A model generated the notes under the pieces. The model did not search any database, had not been told where the DNA came from, and was given only the letters and a program-made list of their open reading frames with translations. Shown one piece after another: positions 1 through 8,300 of a stretch of 25,689 nt of DNA. The stretch is from assembly GCA_903854455.1 (NCBI GenBank), contig CAINWJ010000129.1, positions 1 through 25,689 on the forward strand, written 5' to 3'. The DNA is from Candidatus Peribacteria bacterium (GTDB lineage: Bacteria > Patescibacteriota > Gracilibacteria > Peribacterales > Peribacteraceae). A program made the translations under genes and the position numbers. Numbering within the stretch: the stretch's first letter is position 1; each line of letters opens with the position of its first letter.

Positions 1-28
1 GGAGGTTCGAGTCCTCTTCTGGGCACCA
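1..28 (+). tRNA. 3' end of a tRNA (truncated by the window edge)
   Basis: The first 28 bases fit the T arm and acceptor end of a tRNA. GGAGG (1-5) pairs with CCTCT (13-17) around the T loop TTCGAGT, then come the acceptor strand TCTGGGC (18-24), discriminator A25 and an encoded CCA (26-28). The 5' acceptor strand, D arm and anticodon lie outside the window, so the amino acid cannot be assigned. Confidence 0.85.
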
Positions 29-59
29 TTCGGCGTTTTGCGCCTCGTTACAAGCTATA

Positions 60-65
60 TATACT
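60..65 (+). promoter_or_regulatory. Possible -10 box (TATACT) for the secreted protein gene
   Basis: TATACT lies about 26 bases before the ATG at 92, in the short gap after the tRNA. It matches the -10 hexamers seen before tmk and folD. No convincing -35 was found, and the gene could instead be read from the tRNA promoter. Confidence 0.35.
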
Positions 66-91
66 TGCCATGCTTACCGTTTTTAAAATTT

Positions 92-1117
92 ATGGATATT
101 GTTCGATCGATACGAATTTTTCAATTGGCAATTCTTATCGTTGGCATTGGCATAGCACCTGTCACGTTCTCTGCAGGTAATACTTTTACAGAACAGACCG
201 AGATGGCTGTATCTAAAGCGATTCGAAGTCTGCGATCAAAGAAGCCAGAACAAAGTGAGGTTCTTCTTATTAAAAATAAAGAACCGCTGATCACGCGTTA
301 CGCACGTCCTGTGACGTGGATCTCGGAGTATGTAGCAGGCAGCGGATTCACGATAGGTCATTGGTATTCTCAATCTGTGAACAGTTACTTCGAAGTTTCT
401 TCAGTTTTGGAAAAAGAGGTCTATAAGCTTGGAAGTTCTACGGTTCACGGGTCCAAGTCCGGGGAACTTCGTCTTTCATCTCCTTTGCAGTTATTTACGT
501 ATAAGGATCCACTGCGCCCCAATCAATTTTTAACTAATGGAAGAGAAGACGTGATTTTGCTATTGCCTTTGGTAGACCCTTGGAGCGTTGAGGATTTCGG
601 AGATGCAAGTATCGCATTGATCGCAAGCAATGACCTCTTACCTCAGGCGAAAATCAGCAAGGATCCACCTCGTGTTCTTCTCGAGCGCAACGAGAAATAT
701 ATGCTTGAAGCATTTAGGCCTGGCACAATGACATTCGATTCAGACTGGTTTATTCCCTCGATGAGCAATATTGCTTCCTTCGACAGCACGATGTTTGGTC
801 ATCCTTCCAGAATAACGACATTTGAATGGGAACGAGGGACATATCATTACAAGCATTATATTGAGGTAGTGCTGTTTCCTGATAATCGCACAGTTACCTT
901 ATCCGCGAAAGGATTGGCAGCACAGTTTCAAGATTTTATGCAGCCTGTTATCGATGTGTTGAGAAAAGAATCTATCGTTCAGTTCCCTCCTCTGAAGGAA
1001 ACAGTATATTCGAGTAGTAGTTCTGTTGTAAGCAAAAAGAAATCAGTCATCCGTTGTTCCGGTAGCAAAGAGGAGGTTCTTCGTTGTCGAAAAATAGCGG
1101 CAAAAATAAAGAAGTAA
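92..1117 (+). CDS. Secreted hypothetical protein, 341 aa
   Basis: I do not recognise the family. The ATG at 92 is preferred to an upstream TTG at 38 because it begins with a standard signal peptide: a charged start, a hydrophobic run around residues 9-22, and a probable cleavage near FSAG at about residue 28. The mature part is mixed alpha/beta with no evident catalytic motif. It ends in a serine-rich stretch and a lysine-rich tail with two cysteines. Base composition is clearly AT-richer than groEL and folD downstream, and the gene sits directly behind a tRNA, a common integration point, so acquisition by transfer is possible. Role unknown; probably envelope or extracellular. Confidence 0.75.
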   Translation: MDIVRSIRIFQLAILIVGIGIAPVTFSAGNTFTEQTEMAVSKAIRSLRSKKPEQSEVLLIKNKEPLITRYARPVTWISEYVAGSGFTIGHWYSQSVNSYFEVSSVLEKEVYKLGSSTVHGSKSGELRLSSPLQLFTYKDPLRPNQFLTNGREDVILLLPLVDPWSVEDFGDASIALIASNDLLPQAKISKDPPRVLLERNEKYMLEAFRPGTMTFDSDWFIPSMSNIASFDSTMFGHPSRITTFEWERGTYHYKHYIEVVLFPDNRTVTLSAKGLAAQFQDFMQPVIDVLRKESIVQFPPLKETVYSSSSSVVSKKKSVIRCSGSKEEVLRCRKIAAKIKK

Positions 1118-1160
1118 TGCAAAGCTTACGGGTCAAGCAGTCAATCTTAACGAGTGCCAA

Positions 1161-1187
1161 CTGGCACTCTAAACTCGCGACTGCTAA
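1161..1187 (+). promoter_or_regulatory. CIRCE element (HrcA operator) upstream of groES
   Basis: CTGGCACTC (1161-1169), a nine-base spacer (1170-1178) and GACTGCTAA (1179-1187) match the CIRCE consensus TTAGCACTC-N9-GAGTGCTAA at 15 of 18 half-site positions with the exact canonical spacing. It lies 59 bases before the groES ATG. CIRCE is the operator of the heat-shock repressor HrcA, which classically controls groE and dnaK operons. HrcA itself is not in the window. Confidence 0.85.
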
Positions 1188-1201
1188 TTACATCTTTTGC
1201 T

Positions 1202-1219
1202 GCGGGGCGGCAGCCCCGC
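1202..1219 (+). repeat. GC-rich palindrome, copy 1 (GCGGGGC-GGCA-GCCCCGC)
   Basis: A perfect 7-bp inverted repeat with a four-base loop, followed by GTTC, in the groES leader between CIRCE and the start codon. Related copies lie after groEL (inverted orientation) and before lgt. No T run follows, so it is not a classical terminator. Confidence 0.8.
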
Positions 1220-1246
1220 GTTCATTATTCATTTCCTTTCTCTTCT

Positions 1247-1597
1247 ATGTCCAAAGATCCGAAGACGGTCGAACTTGCCGTCACCATCGAACCGTTAAGC
1301 GATCGTGTGATCGTTATGCCCCTGGAGAAGGAGCAGGTCTCCGCTTCCGGCATCGTCATTCCCGAGACGTCGTCCAAAGAGAAGCCGCAGGAAGGTGTCA
1401 TCATCGCGATGGGCAAAGGTGGGATTATGAATGACAAGGGCGTCCTCTCCCCGGATCCGCACAAGTATCTGAAGAACGGCGACATCGTCCTCTTCGGTCG
1501 TTATGCCGGTGATGATGTGAAGCTCAAGAACAAGACAGGCAAGGATGTCGAAGTGAAGATCCTTCACCTGGATTCAGTTCTGGGAATTGTGAAATAA
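1247..1597 (+). CDS. groES: GroES co-chaperonin (Cpn10)
   Basis: This is the lid subunit that caps the GroEL ring during protein folding. The 116-residue product has the Cpn10 pattern: PLSDRVIV near residues 17-24, the SGIVIPE segment leading into the mobile loop (about 34-48), and GDIVLFGRYAG before the C-terminal strand. It is about 20 residues longer than the usual 95, mostly from an N-terminal extension. The ATG at 1247 was chosen because homology begins just after it; an in-frame upstream GTG at 1154 would translate the CIRCE region. No Shine-Dalgarno is present; the leader just before the ATG is pyrimidine-rich. It forms an operon with groEL, probably under HrcA control. Confidence 0.95.
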   Translation: MSKDPKTVELAVTIEPLSDRVIVMPLEKEQVSASGIVIPETSSKEKPQEGVIIAMGKGGIMNDKGVLSPDPHKYLKNGDIVLFGRYAGDDVKLKNKTGKDVEVKILHLDSVLGIVK

Positions 1598-1607
1598 CTT
1601 GCTATCC

Positions 1608-1664
1608 GCGGGTAGGAAACCCGCTCCCCTAGGAATTATATTTCAATTTACAATTTACAATTTT
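1608..1664 (+). repeat. groES-groEL spacer: palindrome plus AT heptads
   Basis: A 6-bp hairpin, GCGGGT/ACCCGC with loop AGGAA (1608-1624), resembles the GC palindromes elsewhere in the window. It is followed by the seven-base unit CAATTTA repeated at 1644, 1651 and, as CAATTTT, at 1658. An approximate complement, GGAATTGTGAAATAA, sits at the groES stop codon, making this a weak example of the inverted-tandem design seen in other gaps. Confidence 0.6.
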
Positions 1665-1676
1665 CCTCCTCTCACT

Positions 1677-3311
1677 ATGTCAGCCCGACAACTCGCATTC
1701 GGCGATGATGCCCGCCAGAAGATCGTCAAAGGCATCCGGAAACTTGCGGACGCGGTCCGCGCAACCATGGGTCCGAACGGTCGCAATGCCCTGATCGCCA
1801 AGAGCTACGGTTCACCGACGGTCACCAAGGACGGCGTCTCCGTCGCGAAAGAGATTGAGCTGGAAGATGCGTGGGAGAACATGGGCGCACAGCTCGTGAA
1901 GGAAGCAGCGACGAAGACGAACGATGCTGCAGGTGACGGTACCACGACTGCGACGGTGCTGGCTGAAGGCATGATTTCCGAGGGGCTCAAGTTCCTCACG
2001 GCAGGTGCCAACGCCATTTCCATGAAGAACGGCATCATGAAGGCGGTTGACGCGGTCGTCGCCGAGCTCGACAAGCAGAAGAAGACCATCTCCACCAGGG
2101 AGGAGTTTGCCGCAGTCGCCACCATCTCCGCGCAAGACCAGCACGTCGGCAAGATCATCTCCGACGTCATGGACGAGGTCGGTTCTGACGGTGTCGTCAC
2201 CGTGGAGGCCGGTCAGACCATGGGTCTCGAGAAGGAGTACGTGGAGGGCATGCAGTTTGATTCCGGTTACATCTCCCCGTACTTCGTGACGGATACCGCA
2301 CGCATGGAGGCCGTCTACAAGAACCCGTACATCCTCATCACGGACAAGAAGATCGCTTCCATCCAGGAGATCCTCCCGATTTTGGAAGCACTCGCTCAGA
2401 AGGGTCGCAAGGAGATCGTCATCATCTCCGAGAGTGTGGATGGCGAAGCTTTGGCGACACTCGTCGTCAACAAGCTCCGTGGCACATTTACCGCTGTTGC
2501 CGTGAAGGCTCCTGCGTTCGGTGATCGCCGGAAAGAGATTTTGAAGGACATCGCTCTCCTGACCGGTGGTCGCGTTATTTCCGAAGAGGTTGGCTTGAAG
2601 CTGGAGAACACCAAGCTGGAGGACCTGGGCAAGGCAGGCAAGGTCGTCGTCACAAAGGACAACACATTGATAGTCGACGGTGCCGGTGACAAGAAGGACA
2701 TCGTCAGTCGTGTTGCCGAAATCAAGGCGCAGATCGAGCAGACCAAGAGCGACTTCGACCGCGAGAAGCTCCAGGAACGCATGGCCAAGTTGAGCGGCGG
2801 CGTCGCCGTCATCAAGGTCGGTGCAGCCACGGAAGTCGAGCAGAAGGAATTGCAGCACCGTGTCGAAGATGCATTGTCTGCTACCCGCGCTGCAGCGGAG
2901 GAGGGGATCGTCGCTGGTGGAGGTGCTGCGTTGATTCATGCACTCAAGGCTCTCGACAAGCTCAAGGGCATTAATGAAGATGAGCAGATTGGCATCGATA
3001 TCGTGAAGATGTCGCTCGTCTATCCTGCCAAGTGCATCGCGATGAATGCCGGACTGGAAGGCTCCGTCATCGTCGAGCACATCAAGCAGTCCAAGGATGC
3101 CAAGATGGGCTACAACGTCGTGACCGAGAAAGTGGAGGACTTAGTCGCCGCCGGCGTCATCGATCCCAAGAAAGTCACGCGTTCCGCTTTGCAAAATGCC
3201 GCTTCCGTCGCCGCGATGTTCCTCACGATCGAGGTCGGCATCGTCGACGCGCCGAAGAAGGAGGCACCCATGCCGCCCATGCCGGGTGGTGGAGGGATGG
3301 GGGAGTATTAG
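1677..3311 (+). CDS. groEL: GroEL chaperonin (Cpn60)
   Basis: The 60-kDa chaperonin subunit forms the double-ring ATP-dependent folding cage with GroES. The 544-residue length is normal. Visible signatures are the ATP-binding GDGTT motif at residues 86-90, KDGVSVAKEI near 51-60, the apical-domain SGYISPYF segment, and the EEGIVAGGGAAL segment in the C-terminal equatorial domain. The tail is short and ends MPGGGGMGEY rather than with long GGM repeats. The ATG at 1677 was chosen because homology starts within a few residues; there is no Shine-Dalgarno, but a pyrimidine-rich leader. It is co-transcribed with groES. A GC palindrome follows immediately after the stop codon. Confidence 0.98.
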   Translation: MSARQLAFGDDARQKIVKGIRKLADAVRATMGPNGRNALIAKSYGSPTVTKDGVSVAKEIELEDAWENMGAQLVKEAATKTNDAAGDGTTTATVLAEGMISEGLKFLTAGANAISMKNGIMKAVDAVVAELDKQKKTISTREEFAAVATISAQDQHVGKIISDVMDEVGSDGVVTVEAGQTMGLEKEYVEGMQFDSGYISPYFVTDTARMEAVYKNPYILITDKKIASIQEILPILEALAQKGRKEIVIISESVDGEALATLVVNKLRGTFTAVAVKAPAFGDRRKEILKDIALLTGGRVISEEVGLKLENTKLEDLGKAGKVVVTKDNTLIVDGAGDKKDIVSRVAEIKAQIEQTKSDFDREKLQERMAKLSGGVAVIKVGAATEVEQKELQHRVEDALSATRAAAEEGIVAGGGAALIHALKALDKLKGINEDEQIGIDIVKMSLVYPAKCIAMNAGLEGSVIVEHIKQSKDAKMGYNVVTEKVEDLVAAGVIDPKKVTRSALQNAASVAAMFLTIEVGIVDAPKKEAPMPPMPGGGGMGEY

Positions 3312-3315
3312 AACG

Positions 3316-3331
3316 CGGGGCTGCTGCCCCG
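3316..3331 (-). repeat. GC-rich palindrome, copy 2 (inverted)
   Basis: CGGGGC-TGCT-GCCCCG begins five bases after the groEL stop. Read on the minus strand it continues into GCGTTC, matching copies 1 and 3. It therefore lies in opposite orientation to copy 1, so the groE operon is bracketed by inverted copies. It could act as a weak transcription-stop hairpin. Confidence 0.75.
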
Positions 3332-3338
3332 TAGATAC

Positions 3339-3447
3339 GGAAGGTAATGAAAGTAAGGTAGGTAAGGTAGGTGTGAATCATCTACCTTATTTATCGTGAA
3401 CGAGAGGCGTACACTTTCCGTACGTTCCGTACATCCCTTACCTTCCC
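3339..3447 (+). repeat. Inverted tandem repeat gap, nine-base unit GTAAGGTAG
   Basis: The left arm (about 3341-3375) carries two GTAAGGTAG units and relatives. The right side (3381-3395 and 3431-3447) carries complementary TACCTTA/CTTACCTTCC sequence. A long imperfect hairpin is possible between groEL and the 63-aa gene. A TACACT hexamer at 3410-3415 could be a -10 box for the following gene. Confidence 0.75.
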
Positions 3448-3452
3448 GCCCC

Positions 3453-3644
3453 ATGGACATCTCCCTCATTCAGAAACAGTGCGAAGCATTCCTGAAAACC
3501 ATCAACGTTCCCGGGTTCATCGTCCTCGGGTTCCAGGAGAACAAGGAGAACGTGCAGATGGTCTACTCCATCAAAGAAATGCCGGCGAAGGCGGTACTCA
3601 AGGGGCTCACGCACATGGTGGATGATCTGGTGGGGAAAATATGA
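3453..3644 (+). CDS. Small conserved-looking hypothetical protein, 63 aa
   Basis: I do not recognise this protein. The ATG at 3453 was chosen because upstream in-frame sequence (from a GTG at 3396) is translated repeat. The product starts MDISLIQKQCEAFLK, has a central beta-like segment (GFIVLGFQENKENVQMVYSI) and ends in an amphipathic helix containing HMVDDLV. There is no signal peptide or membrane segment, so it is probably cytosolic. It lies between groEL and tmk with repeat-filled gaps on both sides. Codon use matches its housekeeping neighbours, which supports a real gene. Confidence 0.65.
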   Translation: MDISLIQKQCEAFLKTINVPGFIVLGFQENKENVQMVYSIKEMPAKAVLKGLTHMVDDLVGKI

Positions 3645-3649
3645 CGAGA

Positions 3650-3755
3650 GGTAAGGTAGGTATTGAAGGTAAGGTATGTAAGGTAGGTGCGTCTGCAATG
3701 AAATTACTTACCTTACGTTCATTACTTACTTTACTTACCTTACACATTTTCCGCT
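3650..3755 (+). repeat. Inverted tandem repeat gap before tmk, nine-base unit
   Basis: The left arm (3650-3690) consists of GTAAGGTAG/GTAAGGTAT units starting six bases after the upstream stop codon. The right arm (about 3713-3755) consists of CTTACCTTA-type complements. The same unit is used in the gaps before and after it and, as a direct repeat, near 23300. Confidence 0.8.
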
Positions 3756-3779
3756 CTCCCGTTTCTTCCTCCAGCACCG

Positions 3780-3785
3780 TATACT
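3780..3785 (+). promoter_or_regulatory. -10 box of a probable leaderless tmk mRNA
   Basis: TATACT followed by six bases (CTCCAC) and then the tmk ATG at 3792. A -10 hexamer this close to the start codon puts the expected transcription start at or next to the A of ATG. No Shine-Dalgarno is present. Confidence 0.65.
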
Positions 3786-3791
3786 CTCCAC

Positions 3792-4385
3792 ATGCAAGGC
3801 AGGTTCATAGTCCTCGAAGGCCCCGATGGTTCCGGAACCACGACGCACTCGCGTCTGCTAGCGTCGGGTCTGGAAGCGATGGGGCATGATGTGCTGCTGA
3901 CGGCTGAGCCGACAGACGGACCCATTGGCAGATTCATCCGCGGGCAGCTCAAGGCGACGGATGTGCCCTCACCATCGGCATTGCAGCTCCTATTCTGCGC
4001 CGACCGCGCTTCGCATATCGAGAGTGTCATCAAGCCGGCGTTGGATGCCGGGAAGACGGTGGTCTGTGATCGCTACGTGATTTCCACACTTGTCTATGGT
4101 GAAGCGCTTGGGCTGGATCCCGAATGGCTTCTTACCGTGAATACACCGTTTATCGAGCCGGATCTTCTGTTCATCGCGCTGCCGCAGTTCGATGTCTGTA
4201 TGGAGCGCATCGGGCGCCGCGAACAGCTGGACGTCTTCGAGAATCTCTCCTTTCAGCGCAAAGTCTATGATCTCTACCAGCGCATCGGCGAAGAAGATCA
4301 GTCCGTGAAGATGATTGATACCGGTCAGTCGATGGAGGAGGTGTCGGCGGAGATATTGGGGTTTGCGGAGAGCGAACCGCACTAA
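3792..4385 (+). CDS. tmk: Thymidylate kinase (dTMP kinase)
   Basis: It phosphorylates dTMP to dTDP in the dTTP pathway. The 197-residue length is typical. The P-loop region is LEGPDGSGTTT (residues 8-18), followed by the EPTDGPIGRFIR segment (39-50), DRASH (71-75), the DRYVIST signature (93-99), and a LID-like arginine stretch GRREQLDVFE. The P-loop position normally occupied by lysine (GxxGxGK[S/T]) is threonine 16. The other TMK signatures are intact, so the gene looks functional, but the replacement is notable. The ATG at 3792 immediately precedes homology and lies six bases after a -10 hexamer. It is followed by folD, separated by a repeat-built gap. Confidence 0.93.
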   Translation: MQGRFIVLEGPDGSGTTTHSRLLASGLEAMGHDVLLTAEPTDGPIGRFIRGQLKATDVPSPSALQLLFCADRASHIESVIKPALDAGKTVVCDRYVISTLVYGEALGLDPEWLLTVNTPFIEPDLLFIALPQFDVCMERIGRREQLDVFENLSFQRKVYDLYQRIGEEDQSVKMIDTGQSMEEVSAEILGFAESEPH

Positions 4386-4470
4386 GGGTAATGTAAGTAA
4401 GGTATGTAAGGTAGGTGCAAGGCATGCATTTACGTACCTTACGTACTTTACTTACCTTACCTACCTTACC
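4384..4470 (+). repeat. Inverted tandem repeat gap, tmk-folD
   Basis: The left arm begins at the tmk stop codon (TAAGGG) and runs through GTAAGGTAT and GTAAGGTAG units to about 4419. A short centre contains GCATGC. The right arm (4430-4470) is made of CTTAC/CTACC complements. It ends ten bases before the folD -10 box. Confidence 0.85.
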
Positions 4471-4479
4471 AATTCGCCC

Positions 4480-4485
4480 TATACT
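4480..4485 (+). promoter_or_regulatory. -10 box of a probable leaderless folD mRNA
   Basis: TATACT, then six bases (TTCATC), then the folD ATG at 4492. Hexamer and spacing match tmk exactly. Confidence 0.65.
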
Positions 4486-4491
4486 TTCATC

Positions 4492-5340
4492 ATGTCAGCT
4501 CTCATCCTCCGCGGTGCTCCCGTCGCCGAAGCTCTCCTCGCATCCCTCAAGTCCGAGGTTACCGCACTCAATCCCAAGCTCGTGATCGTGCAGGTCGGGG
4601 ATGATCCGGCGAGCCAGAGTTACGTCCGGCAGAAGCTCAAGAGTTGTGAGGCGGTGGGTCTTCGCACCGAGCACCGGACATTCAAAGCTGAAGTGACACT
4701 GCCGGTGCTCATGAAAACGATTGCAGATCTCAATGCAGATTCGGACGTCACCGGGTTCATCGTCCAGCTGCCGCTGCCGGCACATTTGCAGCCGCATGTT
4801 CCGGATGTCATCAAAGCGATCGATCCCAAAAAAGACGTAGATGGCTTCGGTGCCTACAATCTGGGCAAGATGTTCCTCTCCACCGATTTCGAACACCTGC
4901 CGCCAGCGACACCGGCCGGCATCATCGAAATGCTCCGGTTCTATGAGATTCCGGTTGAAGGCAAACATGCGGTGATCGTCGGTCGCAGTAACATCGTCGG
5001 CAAACCGATTGCCATGATGCTCTTAAACCGTGGAGCGACGGTGACGGTTTGTCACAGCCGTACGCAGGATCTGAAAGCCATGACGAAGCAGGCGGATATT
5101 CTCATCGCTGCCGTCGGCAAAGCAGGCATGATCACGAAGGACATGGTGAAGAAGGGTGCAGTGGTCATCGATGTCGGCGTTTCCCGGACGAAGGACGGGT
5201 TGAAAGGTGATGTCGATTTCGAATCGGTGAAAGACATCGCCTCGGCAATCACGCCGGTTCCAGGAGGAGTGGGACCGATGACCGTTGCGAGCTTGATTCG
5301 GAATTGCGTCACGGCGAAGAAACGGCAAATGCACTCTTGA
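4492..5340 (+). CDS. folD: FolD: methylene-THF dehydrogenase / methenyl-THF cyclohydrolase
   Basis: This bifunctional enzyme interconverts 5,10-methylene-THF and 10-formyl-THF, supplying one-carbon units. The 282-residue length is normal. Motifs in order: SYVRQKLKSCEAVG containing the catalytic Tyr and Lys region, GFIVQLPLPAHL, PKKDVDGF, TPAGIIEML, the NADP-binding GRSNIVGKPIA segment, VTVCHSRT, ADILIAAVGK, GAVVIDVGV and the C-terminal PVPGGVGPMT. The upstream in-frame region is translated repeat (TYLTYFTYLTY), so the ATG at 4492, six bases after TATACT, is the real start. One-carbon units link it in role to tmk (dTMP metabolism) and purF (purine synthesis) in this window. Confidence 0.97.
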   Translation: MSALILRGAPVAEALLASLKSEVTALNPKLVIVQVGDDPASQSYVRQKLKSCEAVGLRTEHRTFKAEVTLPVLMKTIADLNADSDVTGFIVQLPLPAHLQPHVPDVIKAIDPKKDVDGFGAYNLGKMFLSTDFEHLPPATPAGIIEMLRFYEIPVEGKHAVIVGRSNIVGKPIAMMLLNRGATVTVCHSRTQDLKAMTKQADILIAAVGKAGMITKDMVKKGAVVIDVGVSRTKDGLKGDVDFESVKDIASAITPVPGGVGPMTVASLIRNCVTAKKRQMHS

Positions 5341-5354
5341 GACAGTGTTAGGAG

Positions 5355-8300
5355 TTACTGCTTCAGCGTATCGGTGAGAGCATCGATGACGAAGAGCATG
5401 CCATTCGGAGGATTCCCACTCATCATGAAAACGAGAACGTCATTGTTGATCACTTCCAGCCCGTACGCGGAACTGGGCAGCTTGAGTGCTTGCACTGCAT
5501 TGCCGCGTGCCATATCGATCACGAGAACGTAGCTTTTGTAGCCATTGATTCCGAGTCCATTGATCAACGATCCGATCATGTACGCCTTGTGTTGTGCGAT
5601 CCTGACTTTGGAGAAGCCGGTGGGTACCGCGATAGTTTTGCTGATCGTGTGGGTTGAGGGGTCGATGATCGACAGCGTGCTCGATCGCGCCGCTTCGGAG
5701 TACGTCGGGATATAGACATTCGCTCCGTCGAATGTAATGTCCGTCGGCTGTCCACTGAGGACGATAGTGTCGGCCGTGCCTGTCGTGATGTCGAGGATCG
5801 ACACGCTACTCGAATTTCTCATGAAGATGTACGCCGAGGTTCCGACGAGCGTGATGCGCGTCGGTGCACCGTCGAGCGTGACGTTGGATACGGACGGTGT
5901 CTCATCCAATCCTCCGGCGAGATTGACGATGGATGCGCCGCTCACCGTGACCCCGTTTTGGAGCAGGGAACCGATGGCGACGACCGTTGAGCCGGTTGCA
6001 ACCAGCCCGACCGGATTGCTCACGACAGAGCTGAGCGCACCCGTCTGTGTCAGTGTGATCTCTCCGGAAAGCCCCCCATTCACATCTGCCATGGCGTATC
6101 GCTGATCATCGTACAATGCGAAGAGCGTCGTCCCCGCCATACCAATGAACGGATTTTTGATGGATCGGATCGCAAGCGTCTGGATGCGCTGCCGGGTATT
6201 CCAGTCCATGACCCCGATGTTGTATCGGCGGGATGTCGTATCCCAGATCGTGCCAAATCCCCGGATGCTCCCTGAGGACGTTGTGGCGAAGACCGACGGC
6301 CACATGTCGGGATCTCCATAGTTATTGTAGACGCCACTGGTGCCGTCGATGGCGGAGAATTCAGCCGTCAAAGGATACAGTGGCTGTCCGTGGATGAAGA
6401 TCTTCTTTCCCATCGTGGTAATGGCGAATGACGAATAGTAATGGTTGATGGTGGTGCTGAAGTACACCCCATCGCTTGTCAGTACCTTTTGACCGTTCTC
6501 CAGCGGATCCATGCAGATGCCGTCTCTGCAGCCGATGGGGCAGTCCATACGTTTCGTAGTAACGCTGCTTCCTGAGCATGTGGCTGTCCGTACCCAGCAG
6601 CTCAGATCGGCACAGGTAGGTGTGAGCTTGAATACCCCATTCGGTGTCTTGCTCACACAACTGTCCTCCATGCGTACCGCGTAGCTGGCACCGGGAGCCA
6701 GGAAGCGAATTTCTCCACCGGACGAGGTGGTGGGAGCGCGTGCAGTGACGCAGCCCTGCTGCTCTGTTGCAGGTTTTGTCTCCGTCGGCAGTGGGTCAGC
6801 GATGCACAGGAGCGTATTGCTGTTCGACGATGGCGCGATCCATTGACCCCCAGTATCGGTGATCGGGAAGGAGATGCCGTTTGTTGATCCTATCCGGAAG
6901 AATGAGTGGGCGAGATCTCCGATCATGTATGGCAGTGATACTCCCAGGTACGTCATGTCCTTTGCAGTCGGCAACCGCCATTGACGCCCATGGTTGTTAT
7001 CAGCGCAGCCCGAATCACCGTCGGTGGTGTTTCCTGAAGCAATACCGAGTACGAATGCGTCATCTTTGTACGTGGTGAGTGGCGGCCAGACCATCACGCG
7101 ATCTTTGGCTTCATTGGTCCTGCGCCCGACGATCCACAGGTGTCCGTCCTTGCTCACGAGACTCTTTTTGCGGACAGTGAAATCGATGCCTCCGACACTC
7201 AGGGTCTTCCATTGTCTGGCATTTTTTGACTGGTAGACATGCTTCCCATCGGCTGACATCACATACAGTGAACCGTCATGCTTGACGATGTCGGCACCTG
7301 TTTCAGTGAGCGTCGACATCGTGCCGCAGGAGTACCCTGAGCATACTTCTATGGTTTTTCCGCGTACACGAATCGCATACGATCCGGACAGAACTGCCGG
7401 ATAGTCCCCGATCAGGGTTACCGACGGATTCATGCTGGCAATCGGCTTCCAGTTCGCTTCACCGATGTACGATCCCTTCGAGAATGCATAGGGGCTGGTC
7501 AGAGCAATTTTGCCATTGATCGGCACTTCTCCCGGACTGCATTGCCGCATGCTGGTAGCGTAGGCGTAGCATGGCGTGAAGTAAGCATTGAAAATGATGG
7601 GGTAGCCGAAGATCGTGCTCTGTGGTCCCACCAGTGGATACCACCAGTAGTTTACCGGTCCGAGTGGCGCTGTTCCCACAGTTTTCGTGGCACGCATGTT
7701 CTCATTCAGGTTGAGCAGGGCGTTGTTGACGTAGGCGTAGAACCCTGCTTCCAGCGGAGAGCCTGCATACGGTTTCGGAATGGTGAATGTTTCTTCGTAC
7801 CATGGAACGGTACCGAACGTTGTGAATGTGATGTCCGGCGGTATGGTGAGACCGCGAACGGTCATGCTGATGCCATCCTCCTCCGCGATGATGAGGTAGC
7901 GGGTGTTGGCTTCCAGTTTCAGCTGAGAGACGGAAACGAACGTCACGTCCTGCGTCTCATGGAATTCGTTTACAAAGGAGTGTGGATCATTCAGCTCTCC
8001 ATCCGACGCGAAGAACGTTCCGGGGAAGAGCTGCGAGAAGGTGTAGGCCGTCGGGTTGCCCTGGGCATCCAGCGGGGGATTGTTTCTGAGGACTTGCATC
8101 GCTTTCTCCTGCGTGGCATCCACGGACGTGTACTTGTAGCCGTAGAACTTCTTGCCGGCAGTGAGTGTGATGGACAGCGGCGCACCACTGGAGAAGGACG
8201 ATGCGTCTGGGGGTGTTACGATGAAGGTGACGGCACCGGAACCAAACGTCTCGGAAATCTCCCCGGCATCGAACTTCATATCGACGATGGGACGATTGTC

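Noticed and set aside
1152..1169. GAGTGCC/GGCACTC hairpin as terminator of the secreted protein gene
   Set aside because: No T run follows, and its right half is the left half-site of the CIRCE operator, so an operator explains it better.
1812..3080. 422-aa ORF on the minus strand across groEL
   Set aside because: It is a frame shadow of groEL: high-GC codon bias keeps the antisense frame open and the product has no recognisable domains.
4315..4491. N-terminal extension of FolD (TYLTYFTYLTY...)
   Set aside because: It is translation of the repeat arm; FolD homology and the -10/ATG spacing place the start at 4492.
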